64,000 nucleotides of DNA from Mobilicoccus caccae (GTDB lineage Bacteria > Actinomycetota > Actinomycetes > Actinomycetales > Dermatophilaceae), in assembly GCF_030161635.1 (NCBI RefSeq), contig NZ_BSUO01000001.1:62001-126000 (forward strand), written 5' to 3'. Numbering within the stretch: position 1 is the first letter of the stretch; every line of letters starts with the position of its first letter. Of the stretch, positions 10,610 through 19,729 are shown piece by piece. The notes below the pieces were generated by a model. That model saw nothing but the letters and a program-made list of their open reading frames with translations. It had not been told where the DNA came from and made no database searches. Both the position numbers and the translations under genes were made by a program.

Positions 10610-10951
10610 TCAGCCCGACAGCGTCCCGATGCGGAAGGAGGAGAGTCGCTCGGTCGGGGCGACATCGCCGTCGTGCTGGCCGGTGAAGTCCTGGGTGCCG
10701 TCCTTGCCGCACAGGTTCTTGATCCGGTCCTCACCGCCGGGGTGCTGACCGATCCACCGCGTGACGTCGTAGACGCCGCCGTCGATGACGGTCCAGCACG
10801 AGTCGGCGTTGCCGTGCTGGGCGACCTGCTCCATCGTGTAGCTCTCCGTGGGGGAGGGGGCGGCCGGGTTCGGCGGCGCGGAGGGGGCCGAGCCACACGC
10901 GGCGAGGAGTCCGGAGAGGGCGAGGGCTGCCAGGAGCGAAACACGTTTCAC
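10610..10951 (-). CDS. Cytochrome b5-like heme-binding lipoprotein
   Basis: 113 aa. A type II signal peptide with lipobox LAAC (Cys19) is followed by an Ala/Pro linker and a compact cytochrome b5 fold. The heme ligand motif HPGG has His70, and the second candidate axial ligand is His93 in GQHDG. It should be a lipid-anchored extracytoplasmic heme protein able to carry electrons or bind a steroid or heme. No partner oxidase or reductase is adjacent, so the redox partner is unknown. Two extra Cys (52 and 81) might form a disulfide. Confidence 0.85.
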   Translation of the reverse strand: MKRVSLLAALALSGLLAACGSAPSAPPNPAAPSPTESYTMEQVAQHGNADSCWTVIDGGVYDVTRWIGQHPGGEDRIKNLCGKDGTQDFTGQHDGDVAPTERLSSFRIGTLSG

Positions 10952-11008
10952 GAGATGTCCTTTCGGGCGTCGTCGACCACCACCGTAAGGCGATCGGCGT
11001 CGCGCATG

Positions 11009-11836
11009 TCAGCGGTCGGTCCGCGCGATTCGGTCCGGCGCACGCGTGGCCCACTCGCTCCAGGAGCCGTCGTAGAGACGCGCCTCGGTGCCGGCCACCT
11101 CGGCGGCGAGCGCGACCACGCAGGCCGTGACGCCCGATCCGCAGCTCACCACGAGCTCCTGCCCGGGAGCGACCGTGCTCTCGACCGCCGCCACCAACTG
11201 CTCCCGGCTGCGGAACCGGCCGTCCTCCAGCAGGTCGGTGAAGGGGAGGTTGACCGAGCCCGGCATGTGCCCCGAGTCGATGCCCGGGCGCGGCTCCGGG
11301 TCGGTGCCCGCGAATCGGCCACGGCTGCGGGCATCGACGACGGCCGTCCCCGGGTCGTCGAGGAGCTGATCGACCTGGGCGAGATCGACGACGTGTGGCG
11401 CGAACGGCCGCGCGGTGAACGTTCCCGGCTCGGGCGGGGCGTCGTCGGTCCACGGTTCGGTGTCGAGGCCGGCCGCCACCCAGGCCGGGAGGCCGCCGTC
11501 GAGGACGGACGTGCCCTCGTGCCCCGCGGTCCGCAACATCCAGCGGGCGCGCGGGCTCGAGAAGATGCCGGCCGCGTCGTACACGACGACCCGGGTGTGC
11601 GGCGAGATGCCGAGCCGCCGACAGTTCTCGGTGAACACCTCCGGCGTCGGGAGCGAATGCGGCAGACCGGTCGTGAGGTCGGACATCTCGCCGTCGAGAT
11701 CGAACCGGCGGGCGCCGGGGATGCGTCGTGACTCCTCGCGCTCCGGGCCGACGCTCGCATCGAGGACGAGCAGGTCGGGGTCGCGCAGATGCTCGCTCAG
11801 CCAGGTGACATCGTCGACGGCAGGTGTCTCTCCCAT
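11009..11836 (-). CDS. sseA: 3-mercaptopyruvate sulfurtransferase (two rhodanese domains)
   Basis: 275 aa with two rhodanese domains. The N-terminal domain is catalytically inactive and the C-terminal one carries the active Cys in CGSGVTA, the loop typical of 3-mercaptopyruvate sulfurtransferases (rhodaneses proper have CRKGVTA). VVVYDAAGIFSSPRARWMLR and the SGHMPGSVNLPF 'rhodanese signature 1' segment are present. It transfers sulfane sulfur from 3-mercaptopyruvate to thiols or cyanide. ATG 11836 is chosen because a TACGGT -10 box ends 7 nt upstream. The 38 extra codons in the open frame lack conservation. Confidence 0.85.
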   Translation of the reverse strand: MGETPAVDDVTWLSEHLRDPDLLVLDASVGPEREESRRIPGARRFDLDGEMSDLTTGLPHSLPTPEVFTENCRRLGISPHTRVVVYDAAGIFSSPRARWMLRTAGHEGTSVLDGGLPAWVAAGLDTEPWTDDAPPEPGTFTARPFAPHVVDLAQVDQLLDDPGTAVVDARSRGRFAGTDPEPRPGIDSGHMPGSVNLPFTDLLEDGRFRSREQLVAAVESTVAPGQELVVSCGSGVTACVVALAAEVAGTEARLYDGSWSEWATRAPDRIARTDR

Positions 11837-11843
11837 AGGGGCA

Positions 11844-11849
11844 ACCGTA
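11844..11849 (-). promoter_or_regulatory. -10 box of leaderless sulfurtransferase gene
   Basis: Read on the minus strand this is TACGGT, 7 nt before ATG 11836. It fixes the start for a leaderless transcript. Confidence 0.5.
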
Positions 11850-11997
11850 GGAGGTCGGGCGGCGGTGACGCAGCGATCCGCGCTCCTCGGCGTTGTCGGG
11901 CGGCCGGCGAGCGTGGCACCCCCGCGCTCCGGTGGCGGAGGCGCGTCCATCGAAACGCGGTGGCCCTCGACCGGGCTCGTGCGACACCATCGGAGTC

Positions 11998-12609
11998 GTG
12001 ACGTCGACCCCGTGGCCCATGCGTGTCGGATCGATCCTCCTGCGGGAGGCGACCGCCGCCGACATCGACACCCTCTACTCCTTCCGCACGCTGCCCGAGG
12101 TCAACCGGTGGATGCTGCGGACCTCCGTCGACCCCGACACGTTCCGCCGCGAGTGGCTCGCCGTGCCCGACAGCGAGACCGAGTTCTCCTGCGTCGCCGA
12201 GGCGGACGGTGAGCTCGTCGCGATCGGGTTCCTCGACATCGAGGACGGCATGGGACAACCAGGCATGCCGACGGGCACCGAGGCCGGGATCGGCTACCTC
12301 GTGCGGCCCGAGGCGTCGGGGCGAGGAGTGGCGAGCGCGGTCGCCCGCGGGTTGGTGAGCGCGGCGTTCGACCACCTGGGGATCCGGCGGGTGACGGCCG
12401 GGTGCTACGCCGACAACGTGGCCTCCGCGCGGGTGCTCGAGAAGGTGGGGATGCGGCGCGAACAGCACGGCGTGCAGGACAGTTGGCACGCCGAACTGGG
12501 CTGGGTCGACGGCTACACCTACGCGATCCTCGCCGAGGAGTGGGCGGCGAGCGCAGCGAACAGAGGTCCGGGGTGGCCGGCGTCCGAGATGGACGATCGG
12601 ACGACATGA
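11998..12609 (+). CDS. GNAT N-acetyltransferase (RimJ/RimL-like)
   Basis: 203 aa. ILLREATAADIDTLYSFR opens the fold. GIGYLVRPEASGRGVASAV contains the R-x-x-G-x-A acetyl-CoA loop near residues 107-117, and NVASARVLEKVGMRREQH is the RimJ-type C-terminal signature. GTG 11998 is preferred over ATG 12019 because of a possible -10 (CACCAT) 7 nt upstream, but either could be used. Its stop overlaps the next ATG (ATGA), so it is translationally coupled to the phosphotransferase gene. Confidence 0.8.
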   Translation: MTSTPWPMRVGSILLREATAADIDTLYSFRTLPEVNRWMLRTSVDPDTFRREWLAVPDSETEFSCVAEADGELVAIGFLDIEDGMGQPGMPTGTEAGIGYLVRPEASGRGVASAVARGLVSAAFDHLGIRRVTAGCYADNVASARVLEKVGMRREQHGVQDSWHAELGWVDGYTYAILAEEWAASAANRGPGWPASEMDDRTT

Positions 12610-13463
12610 TGGAAGAACGCCTGGAGGGTGGTCACACCACCGAGGTCGTGCGTGTGGGTGACACGGTGCGGCGTCCGGTCGGTGCGTGGACGCCCGCCGT
12701 CCACGCGCTCCTGAGGCATCTCATCAGCGTGGGGTTCGACGGCGCGCCTCAGGTGCTGGGCGTGGACGACAGGGGCCGGGAGGTCCTGGGATTCGTCGAG
12801 GGCGAGGTGGGCACGTTGTCCCCGGACTCCCCGCTGCCGCCGTGGTTCCGCACGCCCCACGCCTGCCGCGCGGTCGGGCGGTGGATCCGGTCCTTCCAGG
12901 AGGCGCAGCGAGGATTCCGCCCCGATGTCGCCCACCCGTGGCGTCGCTCACCCGGTGTCGACCTCGGCCCGGGCCAGGTGGTCGTGCATCACGACGTCTC
13001 CCCCTACAACACTGTGCGCACCGCCGCCGGGTCGATCGTGATCCTCGACTGGGACTTCGCCAGGCCTGGTGACCCGATCGAGGAGATCGCGTGGGCCGCG
13101 TGGAGGTGGGCTCCACTGTGTGCGGGCACGTGGTGGCACGCCGAGTACGGCATCGAGGCCGCCGAGGACGTCCCGGCCCGGCAACGCGAGAATCTGGCGG
13201 CGCTCCTCGACGGTTACGGCGCCGACGATCAGCAGCGGAGGCGGCTCGCCGACGCCATCACCGCCCAGATGACGGGCCACGCGGACGACCTCGAGGACAT
13301 GGCCCGCACGGACCCGGCGTTCGCCACCCTCATCGACCGTGGCTACGCCGACGCCGCCCGTGCGGATGCCGCATGGTGGGCGGAATCGTCACTCCGGCGG
13401 GACGTCGATACAGGGACGACGCGCCTCCGGTGGGACGAGGTGCGTCCGGCCGACCGGTGGTGA
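12606..13463 (+). CDS. Aminoglycoside phosphotransferase-family kinase
   Basis: 285 aa of the APH/ChoK fold. The catalytic loop is VVHHDVSPYN (about residue 128), with Asp as base and the Asn holding Mg. The DxD-like metal site is ILDWDFARPGDP about 20 residues later. The N-lobe is short. Family members phosphorylate sugars, amines or antibiotics; nothing here identifies the substrate. Cotranslation with the upstream GNAT gene through ATGA is a common pair arrangement, and joint modification of one small molecule is inference only. Confidence 0.8.
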   Translation: MMEERLEGGHTTEVVRVGDTVRRPVGAWTPAVHALLRHLISVGFDGAPQVLGVDDRGREVLGFVEGEVGTLSPDSPLPPWFRTPHACRAVGRWIRSFQEAQRGFRPDVAHPWRRSPGVDLGPGQVVVHHDVSPYNTVRTAAGSIVILDWDFARPGDPIEEIAWAAWRWAPLCAGTWWHAEYGIEAAEDVPARQRENLAALLDGYGADDQQRRRLADAITAQMTGHADDLEDMARTDPAFATLIDRGYADAARADAAWWAESSLRRDVDTGTTRLRWDEVRPADRW

Positions 13464-13536
13464 CGTCAGGAGGTGTCCGTTCCCGCTGGTGGGGCCGATG
13501 ATCCCGGGCCCGTCGTGCGGTGGGGCCTCGGCGGCT

Positions 13537-13542
13537 TATCGT
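13537..13542 (+). promoter_or_regulatory. -10 box of leaderless VOC gene
   Basis: TATCGT ends 7 nt before ATG 13550. It supports that start for the frameshifted VOC gene. Confidence 0.5.
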
Positions 13543-13549
13543 TTTGTGC

Positions 13550-13926
13550 ATGGGACCCGTCGGCAGGCTCACTCAGGTGACGTTCGAGTGTGCCGACCCC
13601 CGGCGTTGGCGGAGTTCTGGCGCGCCGTCCTCCAACTCGAGCCCGCCACCGGTGACGAGAACCGGCAGACCCTGGAATGGGAACCCGTGGAGCGTCTGAC
13701 GTTCCACCGGGTCGAGGGATACCGGCCGCCGGAATGGCCCGGCCTGTTCGGCGAGCAGCAGTCCCACTTCGACCTCCTCGTCACGGACTTTCCCGACGCC
13801 TGTGCCCGGGTGGAGGACGCCGGCGGCAGAGCGCTCAGCCCGGTCTTGGAACCGGGTCCGCAGGCCTGGCGCATCTACGCCGATCCCGAGGGCCACCCGT
13901 TCTGCCTGGTGTCGACGCCGGAGTAA
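13550..13926 (+). pseudogene. VOC/glyoxalase-like protein, single frameshift
   Basis: The N-terminal strand MGPVGRLTQVTFECADP is in one frame and the rest (PALAEFWRAVLQLEP to the end, FCLVSTPE) in another. One base missing from the C5 run near 13590 would restore a 125-aa Glyoxalase_6-type protein. Typical features are the ADPxxLAEFWRAVLQ helix, HFDLLVTDFPDA and IYADPEGHPFCLV, the last carrying the usual metal-site Glu region. The leaderless promoter supports it being a real gene. Enzymatic role is unknown; VOC proteins of this subgroup are often binding proteins. Confidence 0.75.
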
Positions 13927-14017
13927 CCGGTACCTCTGGCGCGAGCACGTCCGGCGCCGCCTTCAGGAGCGCTTCCCGCACGCCGGACGCCCCGATCCGC
14001 CGTCGCGCGGCGTTGCG

Positions 14018-14023
14018 TAGCCT
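14018..14023 (+). promoter_or_regulatory. -10 box of leaderless MTHFR-like gene
   Basis: TAGCCT ends 6 nt before GTG 14030, supporting that GTG as the start. Confidence 0.45.
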
Positions 14024-14029
14024 TCGCTG

Positions 14030-14947
14030 GTGGCCGATTTCGCAAGTGCTCTGAACGACCGTGACGTCCTGCTCCTCTTCGGGCTGACCCCGCCGCGCGC
14101 GTCGGTCACGGCGGAGAAGGCGGACCAGATCGCGGAGGTGACCCTCCGGCGGCTCGAGGGCATGCCGCTCGACGGGCTCGTCCTCTACGACCTCGACGAC
14201 GAGAGCGACCGCACCGAGGAGGAGCGTCCCTTCCCCTTCATGCGCACGATGGACCCGGCGGACTTCCTCGCCGACCACCTGACCGGTTGGAGCGAGGCCG
14301 CCGTCGTCTACCGCAGCGTCGGCAAGTACACGCCCGAGGAGCTGACGACCTGGCTCGACTCGGTGCCGCCGGGGCAGCCCACCGTCATGGTGGGGGCGTC
14401 GACCTCGGGCAAGCAGGTGCGTACGAACCTGCCCGAGGCCCAGGCGTTGTGCCGGTCGCGGCGCCCCGACGTCCCCCTCGGCGCCGTCGCCATCCCCGAA
14501 CGGCACAAGGAGAAGTCGAACGAGCACGAGCGCCTCATCGCCAAGCAGGAGGCGGGGGTCTCGTTCTTCGTCACCCAGGTGGTCTACGACGTCACCGCCG
14601 CCAAGAACCTCGCCTCCGACTACGTGTACGCCTGTCGCGACCGCGGACTCGAGCCGGCGCGGATGGTGTTCACGTTGTCGCTGTGCGGCTCGACCAAGAC
14701 GCTGCAGTTCCTCCAGTGGCTCGGCGTCGACGTGCCCCGGTGGGTGCAGAACGAACTGACGAACTCGCGGGACCCGCTCGGGTTGTCGGTGGTGCACGCC
14801 CTGGACACCGCGCGTGAGCTGCGGGCCTTCTGCGCCCACCTCGGACTGCGGTGCGGGTTCAACGTCGAGAGCGTCTCGACCCGCCGCGCCGAGATCGAGG
14901 CCGCGGTGCACGTCGCCCGTCAGATCGCCTTCGAGATGGGCGACTGA
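14030..14947 (+). CDS. Methylenetetrahydrofolate reductase-like protein
   Basis: 305 aa with the MTHFR-type barrel. LLFGLTPPRASVTAEKADQ resembles the substrate-binding start of the fold. LPLGAVAIPERHKEKSNEHERLIAKQEAGVSFFVTQVVYD reproduces the family's E-x-x-R-x-x-K-x-GA-x-F-x-x-TQ core (ERLIAKQEAGVSFFVTQ). The C-terminal TARELRAFCAHLGLRCGFNVESVS part is divergent from classical MetF. It may be a paralogue using another folate or flavin substrate, and there is no methionine gene nearby. The start is GTG, leaderless. Confidence 0.7.
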   Translation: MADFASALNDRDVLLLFGLTPPRASVTAEKADQIAEVTLRRLEGMPLDGLVLYDLDDESDRTEEERPFPFMRTMDPADFLADHLTGWSEAAVVYRSVGKYTPEELTTWLDSVPPGQPTVMVGASTSGKQVRTNLPEAQALCRSRRPDVPLGAVAIPERHKEKSNEHERLIAKQEAGVSFFVTQVVYDVTAAKNLASDYVYACRDRGLEPARMVFTLSLCGSTKTLQFLQWLGVDVPRWVQNELTNSRDPLGLSVVHALDTARELRAFCAHLGLRCGFNVESVSTRRAEIEAAVHVARQIAFEMGD

Positions 14948-15049
14948 GAAGACTGAAACCTGAACGCCCCGCTCCGGTTTCGGTGGATGCGGGGCATGTG
15001 GGTGCGCGCTCGGGCAAGGGTTGTCGGTGGTGAGTGACACGGTGAGGTC

Positions 15050-15729
15050 ATGAGTGATCCGAAGCGCACACTGACCGCGACCGAGGTGACCGAAGCCGGG
15101 ATCGAGGACTGGCGGCAGCTGATGGGCCGCATCACGGCACGGTTTCGCACCAAGGACTTCGCCACGGGCCTCGAGCTCGTGGCCAAGATCGGGGAGGCCG
15201 CCGAGGCGGCGAACCATCATCCCGACCTCACCCTCGTGTACACCGACGTCGTCGTGACGCTCTCCAGCCACGACGTCGGGGGCCTCACCAGCCGCGACAT
15301 CAAGCTCGCGCGGCAGATCAGCGGGTTCGCCCGTGAACTCGGTGTGCGGGCCGACGTCGCGGGTCTCACCCAGCTCGAGATCGGGCTGGACACTACGGCC
15401 GGCGCCCGTCATGCGCCCCTGTACGCCGCCTTGTTGGGGGCGAAGGTCGTCGAGGGAGAGCCCGTCGACCCCACCGGGCAGGTGCCGACGCTCTGGTGGC
15501 AGGGGCCTGCAGAGCAGGAGGGGAGTACCCGCACATCCCCGAACCCGAGGTGGAGCAGCGGTGGCACTTCGACGTGTGGGTGCCGATCGACGAGGCGCAG
15601 CGACGCCTGGCCGCGGTGCTCGACGCCGGAGGCCGGCTCGTCAGCGACGCCGCCGCCCCGGCGTACTGGGTCATCGAGGACGTCGACGGCAACCGGTCCT
15701 GCATCTGCACGGCCGCCGAACGCGACTGA
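15050..15729 (+). pseudogene. 4a-hydroxytetrahydrobiopterin dehydratase-VOC fusion, single frameshift
   Basis: Residues 1-100 are a pterin-4a-carbinolamine dehydratase. The family motif [EDKH]-x3-H-[HN]-P appears as EAANHHPDL, followed by VYTDVVVTLSSHDVGGLTSRDIKLA. Residues from about 120 form a VOC domain (RHAPLYAALLGAK to NRSCICTAAERD). The frame breaks near 15518, where a G4 run needs one more G: GPAEQEG then continues as EYPHIPEPEVEQRWHFDVWV. With that base it is 226 aa, the normal size of this actinobacterial fusion. It would recycle oxidised pterin cofactor; the VOC role is unknown. Confidence 0.8.
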
Positions 15730-15737
15730 CACGACCG

Positions 15738-17306
15738 GTGAAACGCCCGTTCCCCGCCGGGGCCGTCGGTTATCAGGTGTACGTGCGGTCCTTCGCCGAC
15801 TCGGGCGGTGACGGGGTGGGCGACCTGGGAGGCGTCCTTTCCCGACTCACCTACCTGGGCGACCTCGGGGTGGACGCCGTGTGGCTCAGCCCCGTCCAGC
15901 CGTCGCCGCAGGTCGACCACGGCTACGACGTCTCCGACTACACGGGCATCGACCCCCTCTTCGGCGACCTCCCGCAGTTCGACGAGATCGTCACGCAGGC
16001 GCACCGGCTCGGCATCCGGGTACTGCTCGACCTCGTCCCCAACCACTGCTCCGACCGACACCCCCTGTTCCAGGAGGCGCTCGCCGCCGCACCCGGCTCC
16101 CCAGAGCGGGCGATGTTCCACTTCAGACCCGGTTCGGGGTCGCGTGGCGAGCAGCCGCCGAACAACTGGACCAGCGTGTTCGGCGGCCCGGCGTGGACCA
16201 GGGCTCCCGACGGCTCCGGGGAGTGGTACCTGCACCTGTACACGCCCCAGCAGCCCGACTGGAACTGGGTCGAGCCGGCGGTGGCCGACTTGTTCGAGGG
16301 GGTGCTGCGCTTCTGGCTCGACCGAGGCGTCGACGGATTCCGGGTCGACGTCGCCCACGGACTCGTCAAACGCGCGGGCTATCCCGGGCTGGCACAGGTC
16401 GTCGACTCGATGGACGGGCTGCGGTCCAACGAGCACGTGTGCGATCTCGAGGAGGTCCACGACGTCTACCGGCGCTGGCGCCGCGTCCTGGAGGAGTACA
16501 GCCCGCCCCGGCACCTCATCGGTGAGGTCAACCTCGCGCCCGAACGGTCGTGGCGCTACGCCCGGCCCGACGAACTGGACCAGGTGTTCACGTTCGGCCT
16601 GTGGCGCCTCGGGTGGGACGCCGCGTCCTGGCTGGAGTCGCTGACCGCCGCCCAGAGCGTCACCGATCTCGCAGGGGCACCGGCCGCCTGGACACTGGAG
16701 AACCACGACCTGCCCCGGGCGGCCACCCGCTTCGGCGGCGGTGAGATCGGTCGGCGTCGCAGCCTCGCAATGACGGCGTTCCTCCTGGGCCTGCCCGGCT
16801 CGGCCTACCTCTACCAGGGACAGGAACTCGCGCTGCCGAACGCCGTGATTCCCGCGGAATCACGCACCGATCCGGCCGCGCCCGGAGGCCTGCCTCTCGG
16901 CCGCGACGCCGCGCGCGTGCCGCTGCCGTGGACGTCGCACGGACCGAGCCTGGGATTCAACCGAACCGGACGGACGTGGTTGCCCCAGCCGGCGGAATGG
17001 GCCGATCTGTCGGTGGCTGCGCAGGAGGCCGACCCGGAGTCGGCACTGTCGGTCGTCCGCCGCGCTGTCGAGACGCGTCGACGACTGGCGGATGACCACC
17101 CGGGGTGGTCCACCTCGACCGCCCGGTTCGAGCTGTCGGGCGAGGTGGTGATCGCGCGCACCGACGTCGTGAGCGTCGCCATCACGATGGGTGAGACGTC
17201 TTGGCGATGCGATGAGAGGGACGTCGTGTTCGCCACCGCACCCGTGGTCGACGGACGCGTGCCGCCGGACACCACGGTGTGGCTCGCCGAGGCCGAGACG
17301 TCGTGA
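15738..17306 (+). CDS. Glycoside hydrolase family 13 alpha-glucosidase/glucosyltransferase
   Basis: 522 aa. The four GH13 regions are visible: LDLVPNH (region I), GFRVDVAHG with the nucleophile Asp (region II), LIGEVN with the acid/base Glu (region III), and TLENHDLPR with the transition-state Asp (region IV). GAVGYQVYVRSFADSGGDGVGDLGG is the typical N-terminus of the oligo-1,6-glucosidase/alpha-glucosidase subgroup. It has no signal peptide, so it acts on intracellular oligosaccharides such as maltose, isomaltose or trehalose derivatives. GTG 15738 begins 8 bp after the PCD-VOC stop, suggesting readthrough transcription. Confidence 0.9.
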   Translation: MKRPFPAGAVGYQVYVRSFADSGGDGVGDLGGVLSRLTYLGDLGVDAVWLSPVQPSPQVDHGYDVSDYTGIDPLFGDLPQFDEIVTQAHRLGIRVLLDLVPNHCSDRHPLFQEALAAAPGSPERAMFHFRPGSGSRGEQPPNNWTSVFGGPAWTRAPDGSGEWYLHLYTPQQPDWNWVEPAVADLFEGVLRFWLDRGVDGFRVDVAHGLVKRAGYPGLAQVVDSMDGLRSNEHVCDLEEVHDVYRRWRRVLEEYSPPRHLIGEVNLAPERSWRYARPDELDQVFTFGLWRLGWDAASWLESLTAAQSVTDLAGAPAAWTLENHDLPRAATRFGGGEIGRRRSLAMTAFLLGLPGSAYLYQGQELALPNAVIPAESRTDPAAPGGLPLGRDAARVPLPWTSHGPSLGFNRTGRTWLPQPAEWADLSVAAQEADPESALSVVRRAVETRRRLADDHPGWSTSTARFELSGEVVIARTDVVSVAITMGETSWRCDERDVVFATAPVVDGRVPPDTTVWLAEAETS

Positions 17307-17401
17307 CCGGTCGTCGCGGACGTGCCGGGCCGTCATCCGCGGGTCGCTCCCTGTCCCAATTCGCTCGCTGCGCACCACGATCGGGGACTCCCGACCTCGA
17401 G

Positions 17402-18463
17402 CTACGCCGGGCTCCCGGTCGTCGTGCGCCTCGCGTCGACCCGGCTCGCGCTGCCCTGGCGTCCCCACGTCGCCACCCGCCACGCGGCTTCGAGTGGACC
17501 CTGGCCGAAACGACGCAGCCACAGGGTGGAGGCCACGCTCTGGACGACGAGGATCGCCACGCACAGCGCGATCATCCGCAGCCAACTGTCCTGGTCGGCG
17601 CCCGCGATGCCGAGCTCGGGCATCACCGGACGCAGGGCGAGGATGATGGCGGTCGCCCCCAGATAGTTGGTGAGCGCCATCCGGCCCAGCGGCGCGAGAG
17701 TGGCTCGCAGGGCGGGCGCGACCGGGGTGTGCAGCAGGAGCAGCAGGGTCGCGACGTACGCGGTGGCGAGAGTGAGCCCGAGCGGTGGCGAGAGTTCGTC
17801 GCGAAGGGTCCGGACGTCGATGGTGACGAGAACGATCAGTGCCGCGACCCACGTGAGCGCCGCCACCAGCGCGACTCCGGGAATCGCGTTGACGATCCGC
17901 GACATCCGGCCGCTACGGCCCGCGCCGAAGCCGATCAGGAACAGTCCCGGGATCAACTCGGCGCTACCGGCGTCGGCCAAACCGGCACCGAGCAGCACGA
18001 CGCCGAGGACCAGCGGCACGATCACCCCGGCGCGGCCACGCACCCAGGTGACCGGGAGAAGGAACACGATCCCGGCCAGGGCGTAGGGCAGCAGCGCCTC
18101 ACCGGGGTGGACGAACTGGTGCAGGAGGCCGAGCACAAACAGCACGCCGAAGCGGCGCAGGAGGGCCAGCCGGGGGCGGGCGCTGCGCTGCGCCGCGATG
18201 AGCCACATCAGGCCGAAACCGACACCGAACAGCAGGCAGAAGATCGGAAAGAACCGCTCCTGCACGAAGAGATCCAGCGCGAGCCGCACCGGGTTGACCG
18301 TGCCGCCCTCGACAGCGGAGGGGAGGTCGATCAACGGTGGGACGTTGACGAGCAGGATCCCGCACAGTGCGAAACCACGGACGACGTCGAGGGCGTCGAT
18401 GCGTCGGGATGGCGCCCCGGCGTCGTCGGGCATGGTCCGTGCGGGTTCGGTGTTCGCTGTCAT
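17402..18463 (-). CDS. DUF418-family multi-pass membrane protein
   Basis: 353 aa. The N-terminal RRIDALDVVRGFALCGILLVN is the hallmark of the DUF418/DUF1624 (YeiB-like) acyltransferase-related membrane family. Eight to ten hydrophobic segments follow, and the C-terminal DUF418 core includes LAPLGRMALTNYLGATAII. These proteins are thought to be plasma-membrane acyl- or solute-modifying proteins of unknown substrate. ATG 18463 has AGGTG just upstream; GTG 18466 is an alternative one codon earlier. Convergent with the GH13 gene. Confidence 0.85.
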   Translation of the reverse strand: MTANTEPARTMPDDAGAPSRRIDALDVVRGFALCGILLVNVPPLIDLPSAVEGGTVNPVRLALDLFVQERFFPIFCLLFGVGFGLMWLIAAQRSARPRLALLRRFGVLFVLGLLHQFVHPGEALLPYALAGIVFLLPVTWVRGRAGVIVPLVLGVVLLGAGLADAGSAELIPGLFLIGFGAGRSGRMSRIVNAIPGVALVAALTWVAALIVLVTIDVRTLRDELSPPLGLTLATAYVATLLLLLHTPVAPALRATLAPLGRMALTNYLGATAIILALRPVMPELGIAGADQDSWLRMIALCVAILVVQSVASTLWLRRFGQGPLEAAWRVATWGRQGSASRVDARRTTTGSPA

Positions 18464-18690
18464 CACCTGACCAGCATGGTCGCGGCGAGGTCATCGCGAA
18501 TCAGCCCAGGGTCGAGACCTGGTGGCCTCTCACGTACGACTTGGGATCGAACGGGCCTCGGTTTCGGTGGACGACGAGGGGGCGGATGCCGGCCGCGTGA
18601 GTGGTGAGGACGGCGCCTCGGTGCGCCGGCGCGCCGGCGGGTCAGCGCGACAGGGCTATCGTCGGTGCTCCCACGCGTGAGGAGACACCG

Positions 18691-19626
18691 ATGCCGAGTG
18701 GATGGCGTGACGTCGCACGAGGATCGGCCGAGCCCGGGGATCGGCCGCTGCTGGTCGTGCACGGCAACTGTCAGGCGGAGTCACTGCGGGTGCTCTGCGA
18801 CCAGGCGTGGGGTGAGGAGGTCACCTGCGTCCGCATCCCACCCGTCTTCGAGCTGGAGGCCGGTGACGTCGAGGACTTCCACGCCCTCGTGCGGCGGACG
18901 TCCTACCTGGTCACGCAGCCGATCGTCGACGACTACCGCGACCTGCCGCTGGGGACCGGGCAGATCACGGCGCTGCTGCCGGACTCCGCCCGCGTGGCGA
19001 TGGTGCCGGTGATGCGGTGGAGTGCGCTGATGCCCACCCACGCCATCGTCCGGGCCGCGGGAGTGGGCGACCCGCCCGGAGTCCCCTACCACGACCTGCG
19101 CGTACTCGCCTCGGCCGCGCGCGGTGAGGCCGTGGCCGACCTGAGCGAACTGTCGGCCGAGGCCGTGCGCGCGGTGCAGGAGATCTCGCGCGAACAACTG
19201 CGCGTCCGCCAGGAGCATCACGGCACGGTCGACGCGCTGTCGTTCTTCGAGGAGGCCGGGGCCGACGCGGCGTGGACGATCAACCACCCGCAGAACTCCG
19301 TGCTCATCGGCGTCGCCGGCCAGGCCCTCGATCGACTGGGCCTGCCGCGGACGGTCGGGGATCCCGGCCGGGTGCTGCTCGCGACGACCACCGCGCCCGT
19401 GAGCGCGGCCGTGTTGGAGGCGCTCGGCCTCACCGGCACGCCGCGGTCGGGGTGGCGTCACGAGGGCGACCCGTTCACCGAGGAGGAGATCGCCGCGACC
19501 CAACTCGCCTGGTACGCCGAGCATCCGCAGGTGGTCGAGGCCGGCATCCGTCGTCACTACGACACCCTCGAGGTCCTGGGCCTGCACGTCGGACACGTCT
19601 CCACCTCGGACAGTAGCCGAGGCTGA
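18691..19626 (+). CDS. WcbI-like polysaccharide biosynthesis putative acetyltransferase
   Basis: 311 aa. The N-terminal LLVVHGNCQAESLRVL is the glycine-asparagine-cysteine-glutamine loop that marks the WcbI family, named from the capsule gene product of Burkholderia. A second family block is WTINHPQNSVLIGVA in the C-terminal part. WcbI is thought to acetylate capsular sugars and binds CoA. Here no polysaccharide genes are adjacent, so the acceptor is unknown. A GAGGAG ribosome site 7 nt before ATG 18691 supports the start. It is cytoplasmic, without membrane segments. Confidence 0.7.
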   Translation: MPSGWRDVARGSAEPGDRPLLVVHGNCQAESLRVLCDQAWGEEVTCVRIPPVFELEAGDVEDFHALVRRTSYLVTQPIVDDYRDLPLGTGQITALLPDSARVAMVPVMRWSALMPTHAIVRAAGVGDPPGVPYHDLRVLASAARGEAVADLSELSAEAVRAVQEISREQLRVRQEHHGTVDALSFFEEAGADAAWTINHPQNSVLIGVAGQALDRLGLPRTVGDPGRVLLATTTAPVSAAVLEALGLTGTPRSGWRHEGDPFTEEEIAATQLAWYAEHPQVVEAGIRRHYDTLEVLGLHVGHVSTSDSSRG

Positions 19627-19673
19627 AACCGCCGCGCACGCCATCCTGTTTCACCCTTTCCCGCCTGTTTCAG
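19623..19673. terminator. Degenerate copy of the GCGCACGC-loop palindrome
   Basis: CTGAAAC and GTTTCAG form the outer arms, with GCGCACGC and a second GTTTCA inside. It begins within the last codon of the WcbI-like gene and ends shortly after it, so it may act as its terminator. It resembles the perfect copy at 27274-27344. Confidence 0.4.
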
Positions 19674-19729
19674 GGGATGGGGAGCCGGCATCCGGGCTCG
19701 GTCGCTGCCTGGTGGAGGAGACTGTGGGC

